The notes beneath the pieces were generated by a model. It did not search any database and was not told the origin of the DNA. It was given only the letters and a program-made list of their open reading frames with translations. From Gottfriedia acidiceleris (GTDB taxonomy: Bacteria; Bacillota; Bacilli; Bacillales; Bacillaceae_G), in NCBI RefSeq assembly GCF_002128425.1, contig NZ_NESS01000005.1:248001-312000 (forward strand): a stretch of 64,000 nucleotides of DNA. Reading direction: 5' to 3'. Position numbers and translations under genes: made by a program. Below, in pieces: positions 46,859 to 57,260 of this stretch. Within the stretch, counting starts at the first letter, position 1. Every line of letters starts with the position of its first letter.

Positions 46859-47629
46859 TTAGGCTACTCTATTATATTTTCTGTAAATGTAATAACTAAA
46901 TAAAATAAAACCGAAGTTAAATACAATATAGACAAAAGCCATTGAAATCATTGATCCAACAATAAATGCAAAGATTGCTGGTATGGTAGCTGAATAGGCT
47001 AGAAATGAGAAAGATTGCCTATAAGTCAGTTTATTTGAATTTCCAATATTAAATAACAAAGACATCAAAGCAATAATAGCGATAAAAATGCTATTTGTAA
47101 TAATCGTAATTGGGTATAATAGTTGCATTACTATTGCAACTGCTTGCATTTTCACGCTTGATACAACTCCGATAAATAATTGATTATAATTTTGTAGATT
47201 AAATACATCAACTAGTTGACTATTATATCCGCCATATAAATCAAATCCTAAAACATATACATGAATGTGTGTTTTTCCTAAGATTATTGTTATCTTCTCT
47301 TTATCATTTATCACAAATTGATCATTAGGATCTATTACAAGTCGTTGGTTTTTATTTTCTATTATTCTCGTTTTTTCAATAGAACAAGCCAAATGATTAT
47401 CAAAATTACAATTAGGAACTTTAGTTTGCCATTCTTTATTTTCGTAAAATGGTGCAAATACTCTTTCACTTAATCTCTCAGAATCTGTTTGTACTATTTG
47501 GAAAACTAGTGGAAATGCAATTAGTGACCCAACTAAGATACATTGAATGAAAACAAAAATTAGTTTATTATCTTTCGATTCATATATATCTTTTAAACGA
47601 AAGCGATTATTAAAAAAGCGTCTAATCAA
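46859..47629 (-). CDS. DUF1189 membrane protein of maltodextrin clusters (MalA-like)
   Basis: 256 residues: one N-terminal membrane helix (about 24-46), an extracytoplasmic domain (about 47-165) with two cysteines, and four further helices to the C-terminus, rich in aromatic residues. I match it to the DUF1189 family, which occurs in maltodextrin clusters of Listeria and Enterococcus as 'MalA'; its biochemical role is not established. TTG start with AGGAGGTG upstream. It is divergent from the neopullulanase gene and terminated before malE. Confidence 0.7.
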   Translation of the reverse strand: MIRRFFNNRFRLKDIYESKDNKLIFVFIQCILVGSLIAFPLVFQIVQTDSERLSERVFAPFYENKEWQTKVPNCNFDNHLACSIEKTRIIENKNQRLVIDPNDQFVINDKEKITIILGKTHIHVYVLGFDLYGGYNSQLVDVFNLQNYNQLFIGVVSSVKMQAVAIVMQLLYPITIITNSIFIAIIALMSLLFNIGNSNKLTYRQSFSFLAYSATIPAIFAFIVGSMISMAFVYIVFNFGFILFSYYIYRKYNRVA

Positions 47630-47730
47630 TTTTTCACCTCCTATAATTAACTTTTCTTTTAGACTCTAACACACATTCTAGATTTATTAAACTGAATATT
47701 AAAATAATTGGGTTGTCGTTTAACGTTTGA

Positions 47731-49563
<1,833 letters not shown>

Positions 49564-49566
49564 AAT

Positions 49567-49619
49567 AAAAAAGATGTCTCAATACAATATCCAGCATATG
49601 TTTTGAGACATCTTTTTTT
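49567..49619 (+). terminator. Terminator after the neopullulanase gene
   Basis: The stem AAAAAGATGTCTCAA/TTGAGACATCTTTTT with an 18-20-base loop is followed by a T-run. Confidence 0.85.
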
Positions 49620-49932
49620 ATTGCTAATGGAACCGAGATCAAAGTTTGAAAATAGTTAAAAACCTCTCTCCTTTTTCATATTACTCGGCCCATATTTATT
49701 GAAATGTCAATATTTATCCTCAAGTGTAGTGTAGATACACTCATGCTATATAAATATTTAGATAAAGCAGTGCTAAATAAAAAAACAAGTGTTGATATAT
49801 ATTGTTTTATTATGACGAGAATCTTTTTTGAAGCTCAATATTTATAATGATTTTTAGGTCGTTGACTAGATTAATAAAGGGAAATTCATTTAGATTATTC
49901 TTTTTTATTAAGAAATTGATTGGAACGAAAGG

Positions 49933-50050
49933 GTGCCAGGCTCCTATGGGATTAGCGGGAAGGCTAAAGACCCCACATGCGTACGGCCGAGGAGGCTAAA
50001 GAATCTTGCCCCATGGAAAGCGAGCACACTGTAGTGGAAATCAAGATTAC
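49933..50050 (+). repeat. ~115-bp Bacillaceae-type interspersed element, better-preserved copy
   Basis: It is GC-rich against an AT-rich background. It contains CAGGCTCCTATGGGATTAGC, a direct repeat of AGGCTAAAGA (49970-49979 and 49993-50002), ATGGAAAGCGAGC and GTGGAAATCAAG at its right end. It aligns with 33474-33592 along its whole length. I recall this pattern (GAGACCCCGCAGG...GAGGAGGCTC...GGAAAGCGAGC...GGAAATCAAC) as a widespread non-coding repeat in Bacillus relatives, probably structured as RNA; its name and mechanism are not known to me. Confidence 0.75.
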
Positions 50051-50112
50051 ACAACTTATTTATCATTGATAAATTTCCAACTTAATTGACAAAGGTCTTT
50101 TTAGACAACATG

Positions 50113-50142
50113 AAAAAAACCCTAAATAAAATTAGGGTTTTT
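50113..50142 (-). terminator. Terminator after the ABC-GNAT unit
   Basis: The stem AAAACCCTAA/TTAGGGTTTT with a six-base loop is followed on the minus strand by a T-run just after the GNAT stop. Confidence 0.88.
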
Positions 50143-50145
50143 ATG

Positions 50146-50580
50146 TTATTCAATATTTTTACTAAAAGAATAAGATAGCTTTTTATATTGCATTTTATGT
50201 TCATAAAAACGATGCGCATTAATTCTTTGGACACCAGATTGTAGAGTTACTAATTGACACCCATTTCCTTTTCCAAAATCAGAAATAAAATCTAGTAATT
50301 TCTTACCGTATCCATTTGAGCGTTTACTTTCATCGGTCACTAAATCGTAAACAAATACATGTCTACCATTATAGAAATTAGTTAATATACTAATTCCAGC
50401 AACTGCAACCGTCACTCCTTGATCTTCTAACCCAAATAATTGATACCCTTGATTTTTCATTTCTTCGTACATTTTAAAAAATGATTCTTCATTTAAGTGA
50501 GTACGAAGTTGTTTTAATACTTCAAAGCCTTTTCTTAACTCTTCTTTTGTTTCGTAAAGTTTTACTGAAATATTAGACAT
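50146..50580 (-). CDS. GNAT family N-acetyltransferase
   Basis: 144 residues with the GNAT fold. The acetyl-CoA-binding region is DESKRSNGYGKKLLDFISDFGK (a variant of Q/RxxGxG/A, here R-S-N-G-Y-G) and the C-terminal RINAHRFYEHKMQY segment is typical. The substrate is unknown. It is 23 bp downstream of the ABC exporter genes with a good AAGGAG site and shares their terminator, so it is probably expressed with the exporter, perhaps in drug or peptide resistance (inference). Confidence 0.85.
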   Translation of the reverse strand: MSNISVKLYETKEELRKGFEVLKQLRTHLNEESFFKMYEEMKNQGYQLFGLEDQGVTVAVAGISILTNFYNGRHVFVYDLVTDESKRSNGYGKKLLDFISDFGKGNGCQLVTLQSGVQRINAHRFYEHKMQYKKLSYSFSKNIE

Positions 50581-50603
50581 ACTAACACTCCTTATTAATC
50601 TTT

Positions 50604-52379
50604 TTACGATACACTGATTACATTTTCACCAGTTTCAGCTTCTCTTTTAAATAATCTTGAATAAACGCCATCTATTTCTAATAATGAATGATGCGTACCT
50701 TCTTCGACTACTTTTCCGTTTTCTAATACGACGATTCGATCCGCTGTTAATACAGTAGATAATCGATGCGAAATTACAATGACAGATTGTTTTGATTTTC
50801 GCTGTTGAATCGCTTCATTTATTTGTAATTCTGTAATCGGATCTAAAGCCGAACTTGCTTCATCTAAAATAAGGATAGGAGAGTTTTTAACTAAAGCTCT
50901 TGCTAAAGATAATCTTTGTTTTTGACCTCCAGATAATAGTGCCCCTCGTTCACCAATTGATGATTCTAGTCCTTCTGGTAATGAATTTAGATAGTCTGAT
51001 AATCCACTATCTTTTAAAGCTTGAATCATTTCTTCATTTGTCACTAATTCATTTCCTATACGTATATTATCAGCTAAACTACCATTTCTTAGCTGTACAT
51101 CCTGTGAAACAAATGAGATAGCTTCTCTGATCCACTTTGCGTTAGCTTTTTCAATTGGTAAACCATCTACTTCAATTGTTCCATTATTTAACGGATAGAA
51201 ACCTAATAACAAGTCTACAATTGTTGATTTTCCAGCACCACTTGGACCTACGACGGCTACTGCTTCTCCTGGTTTCACATGAAATGACAATCCATTTAAC
51301 ACAAATTCTTCCTTCGTTGGATAAGCAAATTTAACATCTTTAAATTCAATTAACCCATTAACAGAATTTAATCTTTCACCTTCTTGTACTTCAAATTCTG
51401 AAACTTCTTCAGCTAATAATTTTTCAGATCGATCTAATGCTGGGCCTGTTCTACGGACTGATAACCAGTTTCTAAGCATTCTTTGAATCTCATTAGCTGC
51501 AATAGTCACAAGTCCCCCTGCCGTATACATTTGTCCCGTTGTGATTTGATCATTTGAAATAAGTAAAACACTTATAAAATAGACAGCAGCTAAAGCAAAT
51601 CCATTATAGCTTCCGATTACGACGATTGATTGCATTCTTGCTTTTAATTCGATAATCGATTCCTTAATAAATGATTTACGGATATCGGCAACACTTTGAA
51701 TTTCATAATCCGTTGCACCAAGAATTCTCGAAAGCTGGATTCCTGTAACTGATTCTCGTAATCTTTCTAAATAACGTGACGCTTCAGTTCTAGCTTTTGC
51801 GGAAGCAACTCTAGTACGAGCTCCTACTTTATTTGAAGTCACGTAAAATAAAACACCTAAAACAACACTAGTAATCATTAAATAAGGATTAATCCAAAGT
51901 AAGACAATACTATATATAAATACTCCTTGTACAGAAGCCATAAAAGTAGAGCCTTCCCAAGCTAAAAAGTTATGCAGTGTATCTGGGTCATCTGAAACTC
52001 TTGCTAATAATTCACCAGATTTAGATTGATGAAAATATGAATAAGGTAAAATTTGCAAATGCTTAAATAAGCGTAGTTTTTGCCAATTAGTAACTGATTT
52101 AGCAACGTGATGACAAAAATACTCATCAATAACCATTAAAATTAAATCAAGAATAGCTGCAATAACAAGTAGCCACATTAATCCCCATAATAGCATATTG
52201 TCATGATTAGGAATAATATGATCAATTAACCAACCCGTTCCTAAAGTTGGTATTAATGCTGCACAAACTTGACTTAAAGCGATGACAAACGAATCTGCAA
52301 ATACCCATTTTTTATGAGGCTTAAGAAAGTTTATGACTCTTTTTCCATCGCCTATTTTTTTAGTATTCCCCTGCATCAT
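50604..52379 (-). CDS. ABC exporter half-transporter (second gene of pair)
   Basis: 591 residues: a six-helix membrane domain (about 20-320) and a nucleotide-binding domain with Walker A GPSGAGKST, signature LSGGQKQR, Walker B LILDEASSALD with the catalytic glutamate, and H-loop SHRLST. It overlaps the preceding exporter gene by four bases (ATGA), so the two subunits are translationally coupled and probably form a heterodimer. Resembles multidrug/peptide/lipid exporters; substrate unknown. Both nucleotide sites look catalytically complete, unlike many heterodimeric exporters. Confidence 0.88.
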   Translation of the reverse strand: MMQGNTKKIGDGKRVINFLKPHKKWVFADSFVIALSQVCAALIPTLGTGWLIDHIIPNHDNMLLWGLMWLLVIAAILDLILMVIDEYFCHHVAKSVTNWQKLRLFKHLQILPYSYFHQSKSGELLARVSDDPDTLHNFLAWEGSTFMASVQGVFIYSIVLLWINPYLMITSVVLGVLFYVTSNKVGARTRVASAKARTEASRYLERLRESVTGIQLSRILGATDYEIQSVADIRKSFIKESIIELKARMQSIVVIGSYNGFALAAVYFISVLLISNDQITTGQMYTAGGLVTIAANEIQRMLRNWLSVRRTGPALDRSEKLLAEEVSEFEVQEGERLNSVNGLIEFKDVKFAYPTKEEFVLNGLSFHVKPGEAVAVVGPSGAGKSTIVDLLLGFYPLNNGTIEVDGLPIEKANAKWIREAISFVSQDVQLRNGSLADNIRIGNELVTNEEMIQALKDSGLSDYLNSLPEGLESSIGERGALLSGGQKQRLSLARALVKNSPILILDEASSALDPITELQINEAIQQRKSKQSVIVISHRLSTVLTADRIVVLENGKVVEEGTHHSLLEIDGVYSRLFKREAETGENVISVS

Positions 52380-54115
52380 ACAGCATTCTCCTTTTCTAGT
52401 TCACTGTATTGTGCCATATATAATTGATAGTACTGACCTTTTAGTGATAATAATTCTTCATGAGTACCTTGTTCTGCAATGCGACCTTTATCTAATAATA
52501 AAATGCAATCCGCATCCTTCACTGTTACAAGTCGATGGGCGATTGTAATTGTTGTACGACCTGGGATTAACTTTTCAAGCGATGATTGTACCTTTTCTTC
52601 TGTTTCTCCATCTAATGATGATGTAGCTTCATCGAAAATTAATACTGGAGGATGGCGTAGAATTGCTCTTGCAAGTGCTACGCGTTGTCTTTGACCACCA
52701 GATAATTTTAGCCCTCTTTCACCAACAATCGTTTCAAAACCTTCCTGTAGTGACTCAACTAAATCAGATAAGTCTGCTGCTTCAACAGCAAGCCCTAGTT
52801 CTTCATCAGTTGCATTTGGTTTGGCATATAGTAAATTTTGCTTTAATGTACTATTTAAAAGAAATGTTTCTTGAGAAACGACACCAATATTTTGGCGTAA
52901 TGATTGATAATCATGAGAAGATAAATCTTTATGATCAACTGAAATCGATCCGGAAGAAGGCTCGTATAATCCGAGTAATAACTGAATTAAAGTACTTTTT
53001 CCTCCACCGCTTGAACCAACAATCCCAATATGTTGACCTGCTTTAATTGTGAATGAAACATCTTTTAGGACTTCTTCAGTTGAATTTGGATAAGTAAATC
53101 GAATATTTTTAACTTCTATATCACCTTTCACTTCTCCAAATTTCGGTAAATCATCAGGTTGTTCGGCAGGTAGGTCAAAGTACTCATATATTCTTTGAAG
53201 TGCTGGAATTGCTTGTTGAATGGTTAATGCATTTTCAGCTAACGAGCGAACAGGCATAAACATTGTTGGGATAAAACCTAGAACAGCAATTAATGTACCA
53301 ACTGTAATTTCATGCTGCCATATTGAGTATCCACCAATTAACATAACGACCCCTGGCGCACCATTATTAAACACATTTCCTAAACGCCAATTAACCTTCC
53401 CAATTAAAGCCAAACGAATAGCAAATCTTTTCCAAACAGACAGCTTATCTTCTAATTTTTTATTTTCTTTATCCTGTGTTTGAAATGTTCGCACTAGACG
53501 AACAGATTCAATACTTTCTTGAGTGTGATTATATAAATCAGCACTCATATCACGAGCTATAGCCCCCATTTTCCTTACTTTTTTACCAATCATAAATGAA
53601 GGAACTAAATAAATTGCAAATACTATAAGCATGACCACAGCGGCTGGCCAATATAAAGGAAACACCGCTATAAAAGCTGCAATTGCCGCAATTACTTGTT
53701 GAATAAAACGAGGTATAACTGTATTATTCAAGTTTTGAACAGACTCCACATCATGCGTTAACCTATATAACATATCCCCGCGAGGTGTAGTTGAAAAAAA
53801 CGTCATCGGTGCTTTTTGAAGCTTTGTAAATGCACGTAATTGCATATCTGTAATTACATCTAGACCAATTTTTACTTGAATAAATTCTTGTAATGATTCA
53901 AAACCGACCTTAAATAAGAATGAAAGCATAATTCCTAAAATTAAATAAAAGATAATTTTTGAATCAGGACCCCCTACAATCTCATCGACCAATTTACCAG
54001 TCAAAATCGGCGGAATAATCGCAAATGCGCCAGCAATTAATGAACATGCAAAAGCAACTAGAAATACTTTCCAATACGGTTTAAAATGATTAACTGTTTC
54101 GATTAAAATTTTCAT
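52376..54115 (-). CDS. ABC exporter half-transporter (first gene of pair)
   Basis: 579 residues: membrane domain (about 15-310) then a nucleotide-binding domain with Walker A GSSGGGKST, Q-loop GVVSQETFLL, signature LSGGQRQR, Walker B LIFDEATSSLD with the catalytic glutamate, and H-loop AHRLVT. It is the first gene of the ABC-ABC-GNAT unit, with AGGGGGAT about ten bases upstream. No adjacent regulator or bacteriocin-type precursor is visible, so the exported compound is unknown. Confidence 0.88.
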   Translation of the reverse strand: MKILIETVNHFKPYWKVFLVAFACSLIAGAFAIIPPILTGKLVDEIVGGPDSKIIFYLILGIMLSFLFKVGFESLQEFIQVKIGLDVITDMQLRAFTKLQKAPMTFFSTTPRGDMLYRLTHDVESVQNLNNTVIPRFIQQVIAAIAAFIAVFPLYWPAAVVMLIVFAIYLVPSFMIGKKVRKMGAIARDMSADLYNHTQESIESVRLVRTFQTQDKENKKLEDKLSVWKRFAIRLALIGKVNWRLGNVFNNGAPGVVMLIGGYSIWQHEITVGTLIAVLGFIPTMFMPVRSLAENALTIQQAIPALQRIYEYFDLPAEQPDDLPKFGEVKGDIEVKNIRFTYPNSTEEVLKDVSFTIKAGQHIGIVGSSGGGKSTLIQLLLGLYEPSSGSISVDHKDLSSHDYQSLRQNIGVVSQETFLLNSTLKQNLLYAKPNATDEELGLAVEAADLSDLVESLQEGFETIVGERGLKLSGGQRQRVALARAILRHPPVLIFDEATSSLDGETEEKVQSSLEKLIPGRTTITIAHRLVTVKDADCILLLDKGRIAEQGTHEELLSLKGQYYQLYMAQYSELEKENAV

Positions 54116-54433
54116 CTATTGCCATCCCCCTAACCTGTAACATTTTACAATATTTTCGAACTATTTTCACTATTAAAATTTTTATCAGGATTAAAGTAAT
54201 GTATTTAAAAATGGATTTGGTGCGATATTTTTACTTTTATCTGGTCTCAAATACATTTTAATCTTTCAATTAATCAATTTCTTCATTAAATTGAATGAAC
54301 ATTCGTACACTATTAGTCTTTAGGATTATAAAAAAAACTACAACTTAAGTCGTAGTTTTTAAGATTATAAGCATCATTTACCTTGGCCAAACATTATTGT
54401 TGTAGGACTTTCCCTTTTAAAAATTACCTATTT
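54116..54433. other. Promoter-containing spacer upstream of the ABC exporter genes
   Basis: AT-rich. On the minus strand TGTAAAATG about 35 bp before the first ABC gene could be a -10 with a poor -35 (TGAAAA). A hairpin at 54334-54359 ends transcription coming from the other side. No gene is visible. Confidence 0.4.
54331..54360 (-). terminator. Terminator downstream of the paralogue remnant
   Basis: The stem AAAACTACAACTT/AAGTCGTAGTTTT has T-runs on both sides. Its core CTACAACTTAAGTCGTAG is almost identical to the terminator core after the DinB-like gene (56469-56494). Confidence 0.75.
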
Positions 54434-54559
54434 CTATTTCAATATTTTAAAATCGTATGAATGAACTGTTTTCCCTTTTACTGACGACAAAATTTCGTCT
54501 ACTCCCTTCATTTGAACTACATTTGTTTTTTTGCCAGTTTCTAAAGAATAACTGTCAAC
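54434..54559 (-). pseudogene. C-terminal remnant of a paralogue of the 55183-56130 protein
   Basis: Forty-one codons plus stop read VDSYSLETGKKTNVVQMKGV and continue to VHSYDFKILK. This matches the last 41 residues of the neighbouring unknown protein at about 35 of 41 positions. There is no start codon or ribosome site; upstream the similarity stops at a run of T/A. It is what is left of a tandem duplicate, or a separate paralogue whose 5' part was deleted. Confidence 0.85.
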
Positions 54560-54663
54560 ATTTTAAAAGGTTTTTCATAAAGGAAAAAACCGTCAATTGA
54601 CGACTAAAATGGGTTATATTTGAAATACCAAAAAGTAAAATTCTTTTTAGTCAAATCAACTTT

Positions 54664-54984
54664 TTAGACTGACTTATATTTTATTTTCCTGAATAAATAG
54701 AATGATAACATTCCTAATAAAAGATATATGATTACTGGAGTAACTATATTTCCTAAATTATACCATATTGAAATAGGTAGAATGACTGCAGCAGCTGATA
54801 GCGTGAAGCCAACTATCATACTTTCTTTTGAATTTGAATAAATAATGCCCTGAATAATGAATATTATTGGGAAGAGTAAATATATTCCTAAAATTATATA
54901 TTTACTTTCAGGAAACATAGAATCTATCCAAATAAATGCTAATAAAACTATACTTGGTAATATTGTTGCAAGGAAATTCTTCAT
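54664..54984 (-). CDS. Small four-helix membrane protein, unrecognised
   Basis: 106 residues starting MKNFLATILPSIVLLAF, with four membrane segments (about 5-22, 31-48, 57-75 and 80-98) and a basic C-terminus (FRKIKYKS). The ATG at 54984 has GGAGG seven bases upstream; the upstream ATG codons fall before that site. It lies between the paralogue remnant and its full-length relative, so it may have been caught in a duplication. I do not recognise the family and offer no function. Confidence 0.6.
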   Translation of the reverse strand: MKNFLATILPSIVLLAFIWIDSMFPESKYIILGIYLLFPIIFIIQGIIYSNSKESMIVGFTLSAAAVILPISIWYNLGNIVTPVIIYLLLGMLSFYLFRKIKYKSV

Positions 54985-55182
54985 AATCATTCCTCCATTC
55001 ATTTGAAATTACCCCTTAGTGTTTTATACACAAAAAAGGATAAATTGATAAAATTATTCATTAAAAAAACAACAAACTTTACATAAAGAGAATTTACAAT
55101 AAATGGCGAACTTTAAACTATTATTTTTTTGTTTGTATTTAAATATAAACAATGTTCATTTATAAAATAATAATTCCTTTTT

Positions 55183-56130
55183 TTATTTCAATATTTTAAA
55201 ATCATAAGAATGAACTGATTTCCCTTTTACTGACGACAAAATTTCCTCTACTCCTTTCATTTGAACTACCTTTGTCTTTTTGCCAGTTTTTAAAGAATAT
55301 TGTTCAATATAATATTTAACTTTCTTTTTTGAATGATACCTTACCACATACAGTGAATCATTTTTGAAATACGTTTGCTCTCCATACCGATACGGACCTT
55401 TTCGTGGATTTTCAATTGTAAATTTCTTTTTCACTAGATTACTAGTAGTGTCCATTGTGTAAACTTCACCTAATCCATTTACAAAGAAAAGCTCCTTTCC
55501 ATAAAGATAGATCGAATGATTAGGGCTGTAAGGACTTGTTGCGGACAATTGATTGATCGTTTTATTTTTATAGGAAACAAGTGTGAACATATCTTGCTTT
55601 AATGTTTTCTTATTTATTCGCACTAGTACTTCATTCTCATCACTCAAACTCTCTGATTTACTTTCCCCAAGTACCATGTAATAATAATTTTCATCACTAA
55701 TAATCTGTGACCTAGGACCGTAGCTGTCATAACCATTTCGTTTTTTAAACTGAGTTAAATCTTTTATTTTTAGTTTGTTGTCATCGAAACCAACTTTACG
55801 TAAATGACAAGTCTCATTATCTTCTGTTAAAATAAGTATTTCATTTTTATCAACACCCGATGTAGAAATAAAATGGGGGATATTTCCTTTTTCAAATCCT
55901 TTGTCATTTCCATATAATACATTTGAAGCATAACCATTTTTTACAAAACCTGAATTAAAAATAGTAAAATAAAGATTTGAACTTTTTAAATATCCTGTTA
56001 GATCTCCTGTATGTTGATACTTCATTTTAACTTCTTTATATTTATGACCAATTAAACGTAGTGTTTCTTTATCCTCTAATAATAGGCCAGCTTCTCCTAA
56101 CCCAACGCTACCAAGTTCCAATCCTTTCAT
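55183..56130 (-). CDS. Unrecognised protein, beta-rich (possible propeller), likely 5'-truncated
   Basis: 315 residues, with repeated beta-strand-like stretches ending in turns (YFTIFNSGFVKNGYASN; EILILTEDNETCHLRKV; ELFFVNGLGEVYTMDT), suggesting a WD/propeller-like fold. It has no signal peptide or membrane anchor, and no ribosome site precedes the ATG; an in-frame stop lies 17 codons upstream. The abrupt N-terminus suggests loss of an original secretory N-terminus, although the rest of the frame is intact. The last 41 residues are duplicated at 54434-54559. Function unknown. Confidence 0.55.
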   Translation of the reverse strand: MKGLELGSVGLGEAGLLLEDKETLRLIGHKYKEVKMKYQHTGDLTGYLKSSNLYFTIFNSGFVKNGYASNVLYGNDKGFEKGNIPHFISTSGVDKNEILILTEDNETCHLRKVGFDDNKLKIKDLTQFKKRNGYDSYGPRSQIISDENYYYMVLGESKSESLSDENEVLVRINKKTLKQDMFTLVSYKNKTINQLSATSPYSPNHSIYLYGKELFFVNGLGEVYTMDTTSNLVKKKFTIENPRKGPYRYGEQTYFKNDSLYVVRYHSKKKVKYYIEQYSLKTGKKTKVVQMKGVEEILSSVKGKSVHSYDFKILK

Positions 56131-56479
56131 TTTAGAGTGATATGTGTTGTTTAAATTTTTACTGATGAATCATTCATCACAATTCTATACAAGAATATTA
56201 TATAAGGAAAAGTTTACTAATTTTTACTAAATTTTAGTCTCTTTTGTGACAGTTTTTAACTTCTTAAAATATGGTTAATCATATTTCAATCCGAAATAGT
56301 ACAGGGTAAAGTGAAAGATAAAGTTAGAAATTTTTAAAGAAAACTAGCAAATTGGAGAGTTTTTAGGCGAATACTGAGGGCGTAGTTGCAATAATATTTT
56401 TACTAAAATTTGCTACTTCGAGAAGCTTGCTTCACCGCTGCAAATTTATACTTTCTTAATGCGTAAAAAAATCTACAAC
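56131..56479. other. Spacer with a nested inverted repeat
   Basis: No gene is visible in these 349 bp. A perfect AAATTTGC/GCAAATTT pair (56406-56413 and 56440-56447) encloses a GC-richer core with GAAGCTTGCTTC. This looks like a small structured or mobile element, or the remains of one. The end overlaps the DinB-like gene's terminator. Confidence 0.45.
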
Positions 56480-56497
56480 CTAAGTCGTAGATTTATT
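56465..56497 (-). terminator. Terminator overlapping the end of the DinB-like gene
   Basis: The stem AAATCTAC/GTAGATTT (56469-56476 and 56487-56494), with extra pairing inside, is followed on the minus strand by TTTTTTTACG. It includes the gene's stop codon. Confidence 0.7.
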
Positions 56498-57025
56498 TGA
56501 TTCATTCAGTTTGTATTCTAAGAATTCTTGAGACTTTCCTTTAGGAATACTCAAACTCTTAAATTCATCATTTTTTATTAACTTAGTAATATAAATGATT
56601 TGACCGATATGACTCCCGTAATGACTAATTTGTCTATGTATTGCTTGTAAAACAGTATGATCTTCACCACGAATTTTAATCGTTTTTAATACATCTTCTT
56701 CTTGTAGGCTCTCTAGCGTGTTAAAAACAACATTCCATCCTTTATTCCAATCAGCTAATAACTCATCCTTTGATTGGTAAATCCCCTCAAATTCAACGTC
56801 ACGATTTCGCCATGGTTTTTCACCATCAGTCGTGAGAAAATCCGTCCATCTAGAAATCATATTACCACTTAAATGCTTTACAATTATGGAAATACTATTC
56901 GATTCACTAGATGGTTGTAAGTGCAACTCCTCATTATTTAGCTGATCCATCGAACGATCACCAAGCTTTTTTATCCCTTTGAATTCCTTTAAACTATTCG
57001 AAAGAAATTGTTTTGCGATTGACAT
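56480..57025 (-). CDS. DinB-like / DUF1572 four-helix protein
   Basis: 181 residues, mostly helical, with three histidines spaced as in the DinB/YfiT metal-binding fold (one in IIVKHLSGN near residue 51, two in HRQISHYGSHIGQI near 130-141). Family members are metal-dependent thiol transferases or damage-inducible proteins; the substrate is not known. GGAGGG precedes the ATG. It stands alone between two repeat-containing spacers. Confidence 0.75.
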   Translation of the reverse strand: MSIAKQFLSNSLKEFKGIKKLGDRSMDQLNNEELHLQPSSESNSISIIVKHLSGNMISRWTDFLTTDGEKPWRNRDVEFEGIYQSKDELLADWNKGWNVVFNTLESLQEEDVLKTIKIRGEDHTVLQAIHRQISHYGSHIGQIIYITKLIKNDEFKSLSIPKGKSQEFLEYKLNESNKSTT

Positions 57026-57260
57026 CCTTGGCCCTCCAATTTAAAGTTTCATTCAATCAATTTTATGAATAGTTTAAAAATTTATTAATTATTTATCAAA
57101 TAATATGTTTAGGCGTATGGTGCGAAAGTAGAGATTATTTTTCATTTTGTATGATTTTTCATATGTATCCTAATCATTTTAGATGATTTTATGCTTGGAT
57201 GATTGTTTTAAGTGAATTTTTTATTGTGGAGCAGTCAGGTTGAGTGTACCTTTTATAGTT

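Larger units (their letters stand above)
49620..50145. other. Long gene-free stretch between the mal cluster and the GNAT gene
   Basis: About 525 bp with no credible gene. The first 300 bases are very AT-rich, with a small hairpin AGTGTA/TACACT near 49725-49745. The middle holds the interspersed element at 49933-50050. The end holds the terminator of the GNAT gene. The stretch marks the boundary between the maltodextrin island and the ABC exporter unit. Confidence 0.6.

Noticed and set aside
50604-54115. Heterodimeric exporter with one degenerate ATP site
   Set aside because: Both Walker B motifs end in DE and both have intact signatures and H-loops.
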